From assembly GCF_024732245.1 (NCBI RefSeq), contig NZ_CP093845.1:186001-250000 (forward strand): a stretch of DNA of 64,000 nt, read 5' to 3'. Below, in pieces: positions 45,862 through 53,568 of this stretch. The notes below the pieces were generated by a model. The model saw only the letters and a list, made by a program, of their open reading frames with translations, had not been told where the DNA came from and did not search any database. A program made the translations under genes and the position numbers. Each line of letters begins with the position of its first letter. Within the stretch, counting starts at the first letter, position 1. This stretch comes from Dietzia sp. B32 (GTDB lineage Bacteria > Actinomycetota > Actinomycetes > Mycobacteriales > Mycobacteriaceae).

Positions 45862-46865
45862 GTCCGACCCCGGTCCTGCTCGACTGCGACCCGGGCATCG
45901 ACGACGCCCTGGCGATCGCCTACCTGGTGGCCGAACACCGCGCCGGGCGGATCGACCTGACCGGCGTGGTGTGCACGGCCGGCAACGTCGGGTTGGAGGA
46001 CACGGTCGGCAACGCGTGTGCGTGGCTGGACCTGGCGGGCTCCGCGGAGCTCCCGGTGGCCGCCGGGGCGCCCGGCCCGATCGTCGTGCCCCACGTGCTG
46101 ACCCCCGAGACGCACGGCCCCCGTGGGGCCGGGTTCGCGGAACTGACGACGACGACGAGGGCGGTCGATCCCCGCGACGGCGCCCGCCTCTGGGTGGACG
46201 CGGCGCGCGCACATCCGGGTGAGCTACTGGGGATCGTCACCGGGCCCTCGTCCACGCTGGCCCATGCCCTGGCGTTGGACCCCGCACTCCCCCGGTTGCT
46301 GGGCGGGCTCGTGGTGATGGGCGGGACGTTCCGTGGGCACCCCGGCAACACCACCCCGGTCAGCGAATGGAATGTCGACGTCGACCCGGAAGCCGCCGAC
46401 CGGGTGTGTCGGGCGTGGGAGGACGCGCGCGCGGCCGATCCCGCGGTCCCGGCCCCGCTGTGGTGCGGGTTGAACCTCACCGAACGTGCGGTGTGGACCC
46501 CGGAACGGTCACGGTGCCTGCTCGAGACGTCGGGGTCGCCGCTGGCGCGGCAGTTGACCGAGGCGCTGCGGTTCTACTTCGGGTTCCACGACTCCGTCGG
46601 CGAGGGGTACCTCGCGCAGGTCCATGATCCGTTCGTCGCGTGGATGGCCCTGCACCCGCAGGCCGTGGTGGCCGAGGTGGCGCACGTGCGGGTCGAGTGC
46701 GTGGGCGAGCACACGCGCGGGATGACGGTCGCCGATGTGCGTGGCCACCGGGGTCGGGTGGACAATGCCCGCATCGCGACCGATGTGCTGGTGCCGGGCG
46801 GGCCGGACGCCGTGCTGGACGAGATCTGTGCGGCGATCGTCTCGCTGGCGGGCCGGCCTGACTAG
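45858..46865 (+). CDS. Nucleoside hydrolase (IunH family)
   Basis: A 335-residue enzyme that splits the N-glycosidic bond of nucleosides. The calcium-binding motif DCDPGIDDALA starts the protein; GGLVVMGGTFRGHPGNTTPVSEWNVDVDPEAA and HDPFVAW supply the rest of the active site. It belongs to the inosine/uridine-preferring group; exact specificity cannot be told. Its stop overlaps the stop of the convergent reductase (shared CTAG). Confidence 0.93.
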   Translation: MSPTPVLLDCDPGIDDALAIAYLVAEHRAGRIDLTGVVCTAGNVGLEDTVGNACAWLDLAGSAELPVAAGAPGPIVVPHVLTPETHGPRGAGFAELTTTTRAVDPRDGARLWVDAARAHPGELLGIVTGPSSTLAHALALDPALPRLLGGLVVMGGTFRGHPGNTTPVSEWNVDVDPEAADRVCRAWEDARAADPAVPAPLWCGLNLTERAVWTPERSRCLLETSGSPLARQLTEALRFYFGFHDSVGEGYLAQVHDPFVAWMALHPQAVVAEVAHVRVECVGEHTRGMTVADVRGHRGRVDNARIATDVLVPGGPDAVLDEICAAIVSLAGRPD

Positions 46866-47917
46866 TTTCCCGGCCGCGTGAAGTTCCGGGTCGGCGGTGC
46901 CGGGTCGGGAACGCACTCGGCCGTGGCGTGCCCGCGCAGCGAGGTCGCGCACGCCACGCCGGCCGCGGCGCCGGTCCCCACGGCGATCGGCACGAGCTGC
47001 AGGCCGGTCACGATGTCGCCGGCGGCGTACACCCCGTCGACGCTGGTCAACTGCATCGCGTTGACGGTGAGACCGCCTTCGTCATCCAGCTCGCAGCCCA
47101 GGGACGTCGCGAGCTCGTTCGTCGGGTGGTGCGCGTAGGAGAAGAACACCTTCGATCCCGCGATCATCCTCCCGTCCGCGAGCCGCACCCCCTCCAACCG
47201 GCCGGGGTCGCCGACGAGTTCCCGGGCGACCCCGTCGACCACCTCGATGTCGTGCTCGGCACAGGCGGCGCGCTGGTCGTCGTCGAAGGCCGGGTCGGAG
47301 TCGCTCTCGGTGATGATCACGACCTCCGACGCCCAGTCCAACAGTTCGGAGGCGTACGCCGGCACGTGGGCACCCACGCCCAGGACGATGATCCGCTGGT
47401 CCGCGGCGGTGAGGCCGTCACACGCGGGGCAGTGGTGCACATCGACCCCGTAGTGTTCGTCGATCCCCGCGAGGTCGGGTAGCCGGTCGCGCACGCCGGT
47501 GGCGAGGATGATCCGCTTGGCGGTGACCGTGACGGGGTTCTCGTCCCCGCCGTCGGTGGTGGTGCCCGGCGCGATGCGTGCGACGAACCCGTCGTCGTCC
47601 TCCCTGACGAGGTCGGTGACGACCCCGCGGAGCCGGCGGACGGTCGGGTACTCGCTGAGACCCTCCTCGACATCGGCATAGAACCCGGCGGGCGTGGCGG
47701 GGCCGGTGCCGAGCATCCCGTGGATCTCCCGCGCCGCGAGGTTGCGTTGACACCCGGCGTCGACGAGCAGGGTGGAGCGGCGGTACCGGCCGACCCAGGT
47801 GGCGGCTGACAGACCTGCCGGGCCGCCGCCCACGATCAGGACGTCCACGCTCTCGGGAACGGGGTCGCTCGACGCGACCGCCCCGGGGTCGGCGTCGTCT
47901 GCGGGGGCGTGGGTCAT
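46862..47917 (-). CDS. Thioredoxin-reductase-like FAD/NAD(P) oxidoreductase
   Basis: A 351-residue two-domain flavoprotein: VDVLIVGGGPAGLSAA (FAD), the redox pair CPAC in HHCPACDG, IIVLGVGAHVPAYASELL (NADPH) and YAAGDIVTGLQLVPIAVGTG. This is the low-molecular-weight TrxR fold; no thioredoxin gene is next to it, so the partner could be another dithiol protein. ATG 47917 is chosen because GGAGAG lies before it; starts at 47932 or 47935 would add 5-6 residues. Confidence 0.88.
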   Translation of the reverse strand: MTHAPADDADPGAVASSDPVPESVDVLIVGGGPAGLSAATWVGRYRRSTLLVDAGCQRNLAAREIHGMLGTGPATPAGFYADVEEGLSEYPTVRRLRGVVTDLVREDDDGFVARIAPGTTTDGGDENPVTVTAKRIILATGVRDRLPDLAGIDEHYGVDVHHCPACDGLTAADQRIIVLGVGAHVPAYASELLDWASEVVIITESDSDPAFDDDQRAACAEHDIEVVDGVARELVGDPGRLEGVRLADGRMIAGSKVFFSYAHHPTNELATSLGCELDDEGGLTVNAMQLTSVDGVYAAGDIVTGLQLVPIAVGTGAAAGVACATSLRGHATAECVPDPAPPTRNFTRPGN

Positions 47918-48054
47918 GGCTCTCCGATCCATCACACGGGTGGTGTCACACTACGGAAAGTGAGGCGGCTCGATCACCGGTCCGCGTCGGTCCGCGCCGG
48001 TCAGCGACGCCACGGGCGACGCGGGTGGCCGAGGGGCCCGACTAGAACCGGTGT

Positions 48055-48060
48055 TAGGCT
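48055..48060 (+). promoter_or_regulatory. -10 hexamer TAGGCT of the acyltransferase gene (leaderless)
   Basis: The hexamer ends 7 nt before ATG 48068. Confidence 0.5.
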
Positions 48061-48067
48061 CCTCCGG

Positions 48068-49555
48068 ATGTTCCGGTGGGCCCGTGGGCTCCCCCGGACA
48101 ACGCCGTCGCCCCACTTCACCGCCCCGGGAGAGTCCATGAGGTCTGTCGCTGCCGCCCTGATCGTCGTCGCGGGTGGGGCGGTCGTCGCCGGGGTCTCGG
48201 CCCGTCGCGAGGCGGTGGCCGCCGGCGACGCCGAACCCCTTGCTGCCACCGTGCGAACCGCGGTGACGACCGCGCGGGAGACCGTACGGCGTCGGATCAG
48301 GTCGCGATCGGCGGCGGCGGTGCCCGCGGGGGGCCCCGACGCCGCGGCCCCCGAGGGATCGGGACCGGCGTCGTATCCGGCGCCCCCGGACCGGGCCGAC
48401 CCGGGCACGGGCACGGGCACGGCATCCCGCGGGCTCGCCGGGGCCCGAGGGTTCGTGCCCGCCCTCGAGGGGATCCGCGGGCTCGCGGCAGTCGGCGTGC
48501 TGACCACCCACGTCGCGTTCGTCACCCGCGCCTCCACCGGGTCACCCGTCAAGCGGCTGTTCGGTCGACTGGACCTCGCGGTGGCGGTCTTCTTCGCCAA
48601 ATCCGGGTTCCTGTTGTGGCGGTCCCACGCGGCCCACGCCCGCCGGGACGAGCCCGGGACCGCCCGGCCGACCAGGGAGTACCTGCGCTCGCGGCTGGTG
48701 CGGATCATGCCGGCGTACTCGGTGTTGGTCGCCGCGGCGATGCTGTTGCTCGAGCAGAACCACGTCAACGGCCCGGACTCGTGGATCGCCAACCTCACCC
48801 TGACGCAGATCTACACCTCGAACTTCCTCGTCGCCGGGTTGACCCACGCGTGGTCTCTGGCGGTGGAGATGGCCTACTACCTCGCCTTCCCGCTTCTGTG
48901 GACCGCGATGAAGGACCTGCGCGGCGACGCCGCCCGTTGGCGCATCCCCGCGATCGCCGCCTTCGGTGCCTCGGGACTCGTGTTCCCGATGCTCCCGTGG
49001 CACGCCCTCGGGCTGTTGCCGGCCGACGTCAACGTCCAGATTCTGCCCCCGTCGTTCACCGCGTGGTTCGCCGCGGGGATGCTCCTGGCCGAGGTCGCCA
49101 CGGCGCCTCCCGGCACCCTCGCCCGGTTGTGCCGGGATCAGCTCTCGAGGTGGGGGTGGTGGGTCGCCGGCGGCGCGGCGCTGGTGGCCACCACGGTCCC
49201 CGGGTGGTTCACCGAGGGGTTCGTCCACCCCGGGCCGATCGAATTCGCCGCCCGCACCGGACTGGCGGGCACGATGGCCTTCCTCGTCCTGGCGCCTGTC
49301 GTCCTCGCCCCGGAGGGCACGCGCTTCCCGCTCCTGGAATCGAGGCCCCTGCAGAAGGTCGGCACCTGGTCCTACGGCGTCTTCCTGTGGCACCAGCTCG
49401 TACTGCACGCCGCGTTCCCCCTCACGCGCACCCGGCTCTGGGACAGGCGGATGGCGGTCATCTGGCCGGTCACCGTCGCGGGATCCCTGGCGGCGGGCGC
49501 GGCCAGTCACCACTGGCTGGAGGAACCCGCGCGCAGGGCGCTCGAGCGCCGCTGA
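48068..49555 (+). CDS. Acyltransferase 3 family membrane protein (OafA/YrhL type)
   Basis: A 495-residue membrane protein. A short N-terminal segment and one hydrophobic stretch (RSVAAALIVVAGGAVVAG) are followed by a Pro/Gly-rich linker and the acyltransferase domain: FVPALEGIRGLAAVGVLTTH (conserved Arg and His), RLVRIMPAY, WSLAVEMAYYLAFPL, SYGVFLWHQ. Such proteins acetylate cell-envelope sugars or lipids. Start ATG 48068 is preferred because TAGGCT lies 7 nt upstream; ATG 48137, with the site GGGAGAG, would remove 23 residues. Confidence 0.88.
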   Translation: MFRWARGLPRTTPSPHFTAPGESMRSVAAALIVVAGGAVVAGVSARREAVAAGDAEPLAATVRTAVTTARETVRRRIRSRSAAAVPAGGPDAAAPEGSGPASYPAPPDRADPGTGTGTASRGLAGARGFVPALEGIRGLAAVGVLTTHVAFVTRASTGSPVKRLFGRLDLAVAVFFAKSGFLLWRSHAAHARRDEPGTARPTREYLRSRLVRIMPAYSVLVAAAMLLLEQNHVNGPDSWIANLTLTQIYTSNFLVAGLTHAWSLAVEMAYYLAFPLLWTAMKDLRGDAARWRIPAIAAFGASGLVFPMLPWHALGLLPADVNVQILPPSFTAWFAAGMLLAEVATAPPGTLARLCRDQLSRWGWWVAGGAALVATTVPGWFTEGFVHPGPIEFAARTGLAGTMAFLVLAPVVLAPEGTRFPLLESRPLQKVGTWSYGVFLWHQLVLHAAFPLTRTRLWDRRMAVIWPVTVAGSLAAGAASHHWLEEPARRALERR

Positions 49556-49595
49556 GGCCCTCCCCGACCTCCGTCGGAGGAGTTTCGACCGAACC

Positions 49596-49621
49596 TGTCG
49601 ATCCGGGCGGTCCCGTTCGTC
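49596..49621 (+). promoter_or_regulatory. ECF42-type promoter upstream of the DGPF gene
   Basis: TGTCGA (49596-49601) and CGTC (49618-49621) are 16 bp apart. This fits the motif described for ECF42 sigma factors (TGTCGA at -35, CGA/TC at -10), whose usual targets are DGPF genes. The downstream gene is of this type and the ECF42 gene follows. Confidence 0.65.
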
Positions 49622-49680
49622 ACCATGATGTCGGCACACTCGCGTGTCCGACGTCCACCACGAACGGTCAGGAGATCGAC

Positions 49681-50046
49681 ATGAAGTACGTGCTATTGCT
49701 CTTCGGGAACATCGACGACGTCCGGTGCGGGGAGGCCGGACCGGAGGAATCCGTCGAGGGGCCCGGGCCGGAGGCGTTCATCGCGTTCGACGCCGAGCTC
49801 CGGGCCGCGGGAATCCTCGCCGGTGGTTTCGCCCTGGAGGACCCGGAGACCGCGGTCAGTCTCGCGGCCCCCGCCGGTGGCGGCGACCCCGTCATCACCT
49901 CGGGTCCGTTCGCGGAGAGCCGCGAGTTCGTCGGGGGCACGATCATCATCGACGTGCCCGACATCGACGCGGCGCTCGCGTGGGCGAGGCGATGCCCGGG
50001 AGTGCACGGTGGTCGGGTCGAGGTCCGCGCGATCGCCGAGTACTGA
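49681..50046 (+). CDS. YCII-related DGPF protein
   Basis: A 121-residue dimeric alpha-beta barrel protein: MKYVLLLFG start, VITSGPFAESREFVGG with the conserved D/SGPF segment, IIDVPDIDAALAWARRCPG near the end. DGPF proteins are linked to ECF42 sigma factors in actinobacteria; their role is unknown, possibly sensing or redox. A ribosome site (CAGGAG) precedes the ATG. The sigma factor gene starts 33 bp downstream. Confidence 0.9.
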   Translation: MKYVLLLFGNIDDVRCGEAGPEESVEGPGPEAFIAFDAELRAAGILAGGFALEDPETAVSLAAPAGGGDPVITSGPFAESREFVGGTIIIDVPDIDAALAWARRCPGVHGGRVEVRAIAEY

Positions 50047-50073
50047 CGGACGCCGGGCACTGACGGACGCCGG
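50044..50073. repeat. 13-bp direct repeat between the DGPF and sigma-factor genes
   Basis: TGACGGACGCCGG occurs at 50044-50056 and 50061-50073; the first copy holds the DGPF stop codon. It looks like a 17-bp tandem duplication of the gene end. Confidence 0.8.
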
Positions 50074-50079
50074 AAACCG

Positions 50080-51408
50080 ATGACCGAGGGACCGGGAGGC
50101 GCGACGGGCGCGGATCGCGGGGCGCCCGGTGACGGCCGACCCGGGGTGGACGAGAGCACCACCCCGGGGCGGTCGGCGACCGACGCCCTCGCCGCGCTCC
50201 GGCGAGAGGACCGCTCGCGACTGCTCGCGGCCCTCACGTCCCGGTTCGGTGACCTCGACCTCGCCGAGGACGCGACGCAGGACGCCTTCGCGGCCGCGCT
50301 GGAGACCTGGCCGGGCACCGGAGTGCCGGAGAAGCCCCTCGCCTGGCTCATGACCACCGCGACCAGAAAGGCGATCGACCGACTCCGGCGACAGCGGGCT
50401 CTGACGGAGCGGTTGGCCCGGCTGCATGTCGAGCAGGAACACCGGGTGGCCCGTGCGGTGGAGGTCTCGCCGGCGGACCCGGACGAGATCCCGGATGAGC
50501 GTCTAGAGCTGTTCTTCGCCTGCTGCCACCCCACCCTGAGGGTCGAGGAGCAGGTCGTGCTCACGCTCCGGTGCCTGGCGGGGCTGACCACCGCCGAGAT
50601 CGCCCAGGCGTTCCTGGTGCCGGTGCCCACGATGCAGCAGCGGCTGGTCAGGGCGAAGAAGCGGATGCGGGTCACCCGGATCCCGGTGCGGGTGCCTGGG
50701 AGCGCGGAGCTTCCCGCTCGGCTCTCGTCCGTCCTGACGGTGATCTACCTGGTCTTCTCCGAGGGGTACGCCGCCACGGAGGGGGCGGACCACCTGAGGA
50801 GGGATCTGACGCGGGAGGCGATCCGGCTGGCCCGGATCGTCCATCGTCTGATGCCCACCCAGCCGGAGGTCACCGGTCTGCTGGCGTTGGTGGTGCTGAT
50901 CGAGGCCCGCGCGTCCGCACGGACCGGTCGCGACGGGATGCCCGTTCCCCTGGCGGACCAGGACCGCCGCACGTGGGACCCTATTCTGCTGGAGGAGGGC
51001 CTGTCGCTCGCAGAGCAGGCTGCCGCGGGCGGCCCGGGCCCGTACTCCGTTCAGGCCGCCATCGCCGCCGTGCACGCCGAGGCCCCTGACTTCGCGTCGA
51101 CGGACTGGCGGCAGATCGTGGCCCTCTACGATGTGCTCCTGATCCTCGCTCCCGGTCCGGTGGTCCGGATGGCGCGAGCGGTGGCCATCGGGCGACGAGA
51201 CGGGCCGGAGGCGGGGATCGCCCACCTGGACGAGTTGTCCGCGGACCCTGCGCTCGCCGGGCACCATCCGTTCCACGAGGCGAGGGCCGTCACCCTGGAG
51301 TTGCTCGGGCGTCCGGAGGAGGCGCGCCGGGCGTGGGCCCGCGCCCACGCACTCGCCCGCAACGAGGCCGAGCGTGACTACCTCCTGCAGCGCTGGTGGG
51401 ATGCCTGA
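50080..51408 (+). CDS. ECF42-group RNA polymerase sigma factor with C-terminal extension
   Basis: A 442-residue sigma factor. Region 2 (RSRLLAALTSRFGDLDLAEDATQDAF... RKAIDRLRRQ) and region 4 (LRCLAGLTTAEIAQAFLVPVPTMQQRLVRAKKRM) are followed by a ~230-residue DUF6596/TPR-like extension ending in NEAERDYLLQRWWDA, the hallmark of ECF42. No anti-sigma gene is adjacent; control in this group is thought to go through the extension. It is probably co-transcribed with the DGPF gene. No strong ribosome site was seen at ATG 50080. Confidence 0.92.
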   Translation: MTEGPGGATGADRGAPGDGRPGVDESTTPGRSATDALAALRREDRSRLLAALTSRFGDLDLAEDATQDAFAAALETWPGTGVPEKPLAWLMTTATRKAIDRLRRQRALTERLARLHVEQEHRVARAVEVSPADPDEIPDERLELFFACCHPTLRVEEQVVLTLRCLAGLTTAEIAQAFLVPVPTMQQRLVRAKKRMRVTRIPVRVPGSAELPARLSSVLTVIYLVFSEGYAATEGADHLRRDLTREAIRLARIVHRLMPTQPEVTGLLALVVLIEARASARTGRDGMPVPLADQDRRTWDPILLEEGLSLAEQAAAGGPGPYSVQAAIAAVHAEAPDFASTDWRQIVALYDVLLILAPGPVVRMARAVAIGRRDGPEAGIAHLDELSADPALAGHHPFHEARAVTLELLGRPEEARRAWARAHALARNEAERDYLLQRWWDA

Positions 51409-51459
51409 AGCTCGTGCGTCGGGTAGCTCGACTCGCCTTCCCTTCCCCCTCGACCCATG

Positions 51460-51478
51460 GCAGGTTAGGCTAACCTCA
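51460..51478. promoter_or_regulatory. IdeR/DtxR iron box upstream of the methyltransferase
   Basis: AGGTTAGGCTAACCT is a perfect palindrome; over 19 bp it matches 16 positions of the consensus TTAGGTTAGSCTAACCTAA. It contains TAGGCT (51466-51471), the likely -10 hexamer, so iron-loaded repressor would block transcription directly. Confidence 0.85.
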
Positions 51479-51526
51479 CGCCGCGACCTCCAGGTGCCGG
51501 CGCCGCATCCCCGAGGAGGATCCCAC

Positions 51527-52318
51527 ATGACCGCCAGTCCGCTCCCCCAGCACGACCGGGACCCCGAGTCCGTCGCCGGGCACTGGCTTCTGGCGCGTAT
51601 CGGCAAGAAGGTTCTGCGTCCAGGCGGAAAAGAATTGTCCGAATGGCTGGTCTCGGCCGCCACCGTGACGGGGAAGCGCGTGGTGGAGTTGGCTCCCGGG
51701 CTCGGACTGACCGCAACCCTGCTACTGAACGAGAACCCGGCGTCGTATGTGGGCGTGGATTCGGATCCCGACGCCGTCGCCGTCGCCCGTGACACGATCG
51801 GCGGCCGGGGTGAACTGGTCGTGGCGACCGCGCAGAATACGGGGCTGGAGACCGCCTCCGCCGACATCATCATGGGCGAGGCCATGTTGACCATGCAGGG
51901 CGACTCCGCCAAGCGGCAGATTGTCGCGGAGGCCGGCCGGGTGCTCGGACCGGCCGGGCGGTATCTGGTCCACGAACTGTGCCTGGTCCCCGACACACTG
52001 GACGACGAGATCAAGACGGGTATCCGCAAGGACCTCGCCCGTTCGATCCGGGTGAACGCGCGGCCACTGACCGTAGCGGAGTGGATCCACCTGTTCGACG
52101 AGGCCGGCTTCGGGGTCGAGAGCACCGAACTCCGCCCGATGGCGTTGCTCCAGCCCCGCCGTGTCCTCGCCGACGAGGGCATCGTCGGCGTGGCCCGGAT
52201 CGTCCGAAACCTCCTCCGCGACGCCGACGCCCGCCGACGAGTTCTCGCCATGCGTAGGACCTTCGTCGCGCACGACCAGCACATGAGCGCGGTCGGGTTC
52301 GTACTGCGCAAACGCTGA
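51527..52318 (+). CDS. Class I SAM-dependent methyltransferase, iron-regulated
   Basis: A 263-residue methyltransferase: VVELAPGLGLTATLLL (motif I), YVGVDSDPDAV (acidic ribose-binding residue), ASADIIMGEAMLTMQG and LGPAGRYLVHELCLVP. The C-terminal part has a helical extension (LLRDADARRRVLAMRRTF). A strong ribosome site (GAGGAGGA) lies before ATG 51527, about 50 bp after an iron box. It is probably derepressed under iron limitation; the substrate is unknown and no siderophore genes are nearby. Confidence 0.88.
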   Translation: MTASPLPQHDRDPESVAGHWLLARIGKKVLRPGGKELSEWLVSAATVTGKRVVELAPGLGLTATLLLNENPASYVGVDSDPDAVAVARDTIGGRGELVVATAQNTGLETASADIIMGEAMLTMQGDSAKRQIVAEAGRVLGPAGRYLVHELCLVPDTLDDEIKTGIRKDLARSIRVNARPLTVAEWIHLFDEAGFGVESTELRPMALLQPRRVLADEGIVGVARIVRNLLRDADARRRVLAMRRTFVAHDQHMSAVGFVLRKR

Positions 52319-52329
52319 CCACGCCGCGG

Positions 52330-52413
52330 CACACGAAATCCGCTACTCTCCCTCCGGATCCGCTACCCGATTCCGAGTAGCAGATTGGCAGTGCGAGTAG
52401 CGGATTTCGTGTG
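52330..52413. repeat. Intergenic palindromic repeat, copy 2
   Basis: A perfect 18-bp outer inverted repeat (52330-52347 with 52396-52413) encloses an inner pair built on GGATCCGCTAC (52356-52366) and GAGTAGCAGATT (52375-52386). It shares the core ATCCGCTAC/GTAGCGGAT with the copy at 25352 and also lies between convergent genes. Confidence 0.88.
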
Positions 52414-52468
52414 GGCGGTCGGGGGCGGTGCGCGGCCTGCGCACTGCGCACGACGGCGCCCGGCAGGG

Positions 52469-53476
52469 TCAGGAGTCGAACGCGTCGATGATCGCCTGCG
52501 CCGCCAGTGCGGCGGTGAGCGTCCCCTCGCGGACCTGACGCTCGACCTGCGGAGCGATCCGGCGCACGTCCGGGTCGGCGGACAGCCGGGCCATCAGGGT
52601 GTCGTGGACCATGGACCACGTCCAGTCGACCTGCTGTCGCGCCCGCCGGGCCTCCACCTCGCCGATGCCGGACATCGTCTCCTGGTGCGAGCGGACCGCG
52701 TCCCAGAAGCGGTCGAGGCCCTCGGCCTCCAGTCCCGACATCGTGAGGACGGGAACCTTCCACACCGCGTCGGACGGACGCACCAGCCGCAGCGCGGCCG
52801 CGAGCTCGCGGGCGGCCCGCGCCGCGTCCTTGACGTGTGGCCCGTCGGCCTTGTTCACCGCCACGATGTCCGCCAGCTCGAGGACACCCTTCTTGATGCC
52901 CTGCAGCTGGTCACCGGTGCGGGAGAGGGTGAGGAAGGTGAAACAGTCCACCATCCCGGCCACCGTCACCTCGGACTGGCCGACGCCGACGGTCTCCACG
53001 AGGATCACGTCGAAACCGGCGGCCTCGAGCAGGACCATCGTCTCCCGAGTCGCCTTGGCCACGCCGCCGAGCGTGCCCGACGTGGGTGAGGGTCGGATGT
53101 ACGCCCTCGGCTCGGTGGACAGGGTGGCCATCCGGGTCTTGTCGCCGAGGATCGAACCGCCGGTGCGGGTGGAGGACGGGTCGACGGCGAGGACCGCGAC
53201 CTTGTAGCCCTGCTCCAGCAAATACAGGCCGAAGGACTCGATGAACGTCGATTTTCCGACCCCCGGCACCCCGGTGATGCCGATCCGCAGGGACCCGCCG
53301 GCGTGCGGCAGCGCGCCCAGGAGGAGCTGTTGGGCCTTCTCCCGGTGCGCCGGACTGGTGGACTCCAACAGGGTGATCGCACGGGCGAGGACCGGACGCC
53401 GGTCCTCGAGCACCCCGGAGAGCAGGGCGTCGACGTCGATCTCGCGCCGCGGTCGCGGCCCGGTGGGCGAGGGCAC
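52469..53476 (-). CDS. meaB: Methylmalonyl-CoA mutase-associated GTPase MeaB
   Basis: A 335-residue G3E GTPase that loads and protects the cobalamin of methylmalonyl-CoA mutase. Walker A is GVPGVGKSTF, followed by VLAVDPSSTRTGGSILGDKTRM, ETVGVGQSE and the base-specificity motif NKAD. The C-terminal dimerisation arm is present. It follows mutB by 92 bp on the same strand. GTG 53476 is the only usable start; a Ser/Gly/Thr-rich frame upstream has none. Confidence 0.95.
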   Translation of the reverse strand: MPSPTGPRPRREIDVDALLSGVLEDRRPVLARAITLLESTSPAHREKAQQLLLGALPHAGGSLRIGITGVPGVGKSTFIESFGLYLLEQGYKVAVLAVDPSSTRTGGSILGDKTRMATLSTEPRAYIRPSPTSGTLGGVAKATRETMVLLEAAGFDVILVETVGVGQSEVTVAGMVDCFTFLTLSRTGDQLQGIKKGVLELADIVAVNKADGPHVKDAARAARELAAALRLVRPSDAVWKVPVLTMSGLEAEGLDRFWDAVRSHQETMSGIGEVEARRARQQVDWTWSMVHDTLMARLSADPDVRRIAPQVERQVREGTLTAALAAQAIIDAFDS

Positions 53477-53568
53477 CGGGCCGCGTACCGAACCGGTGCC
53501 GGCCGTGGTCGACAGACTGCCCGACAGGTTGCCCGACCCCGCGGGATCGGGTCCGGAGCCGGGGCGGG

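Noticed and set aside
48050-48068. TTAGGCT before the acyltransferase as an iron box
   Set aside because: Only about 9 of the central 15 positions match and the palindrome is missing; it is better read as a -10 hexamer.
53477-53568. N-terminal extension of meaB into the mutB end
   Set aside because: The frame stays open and is Ser/Gly/Thr-rich, but it has no ATG, GTG or TTG start.
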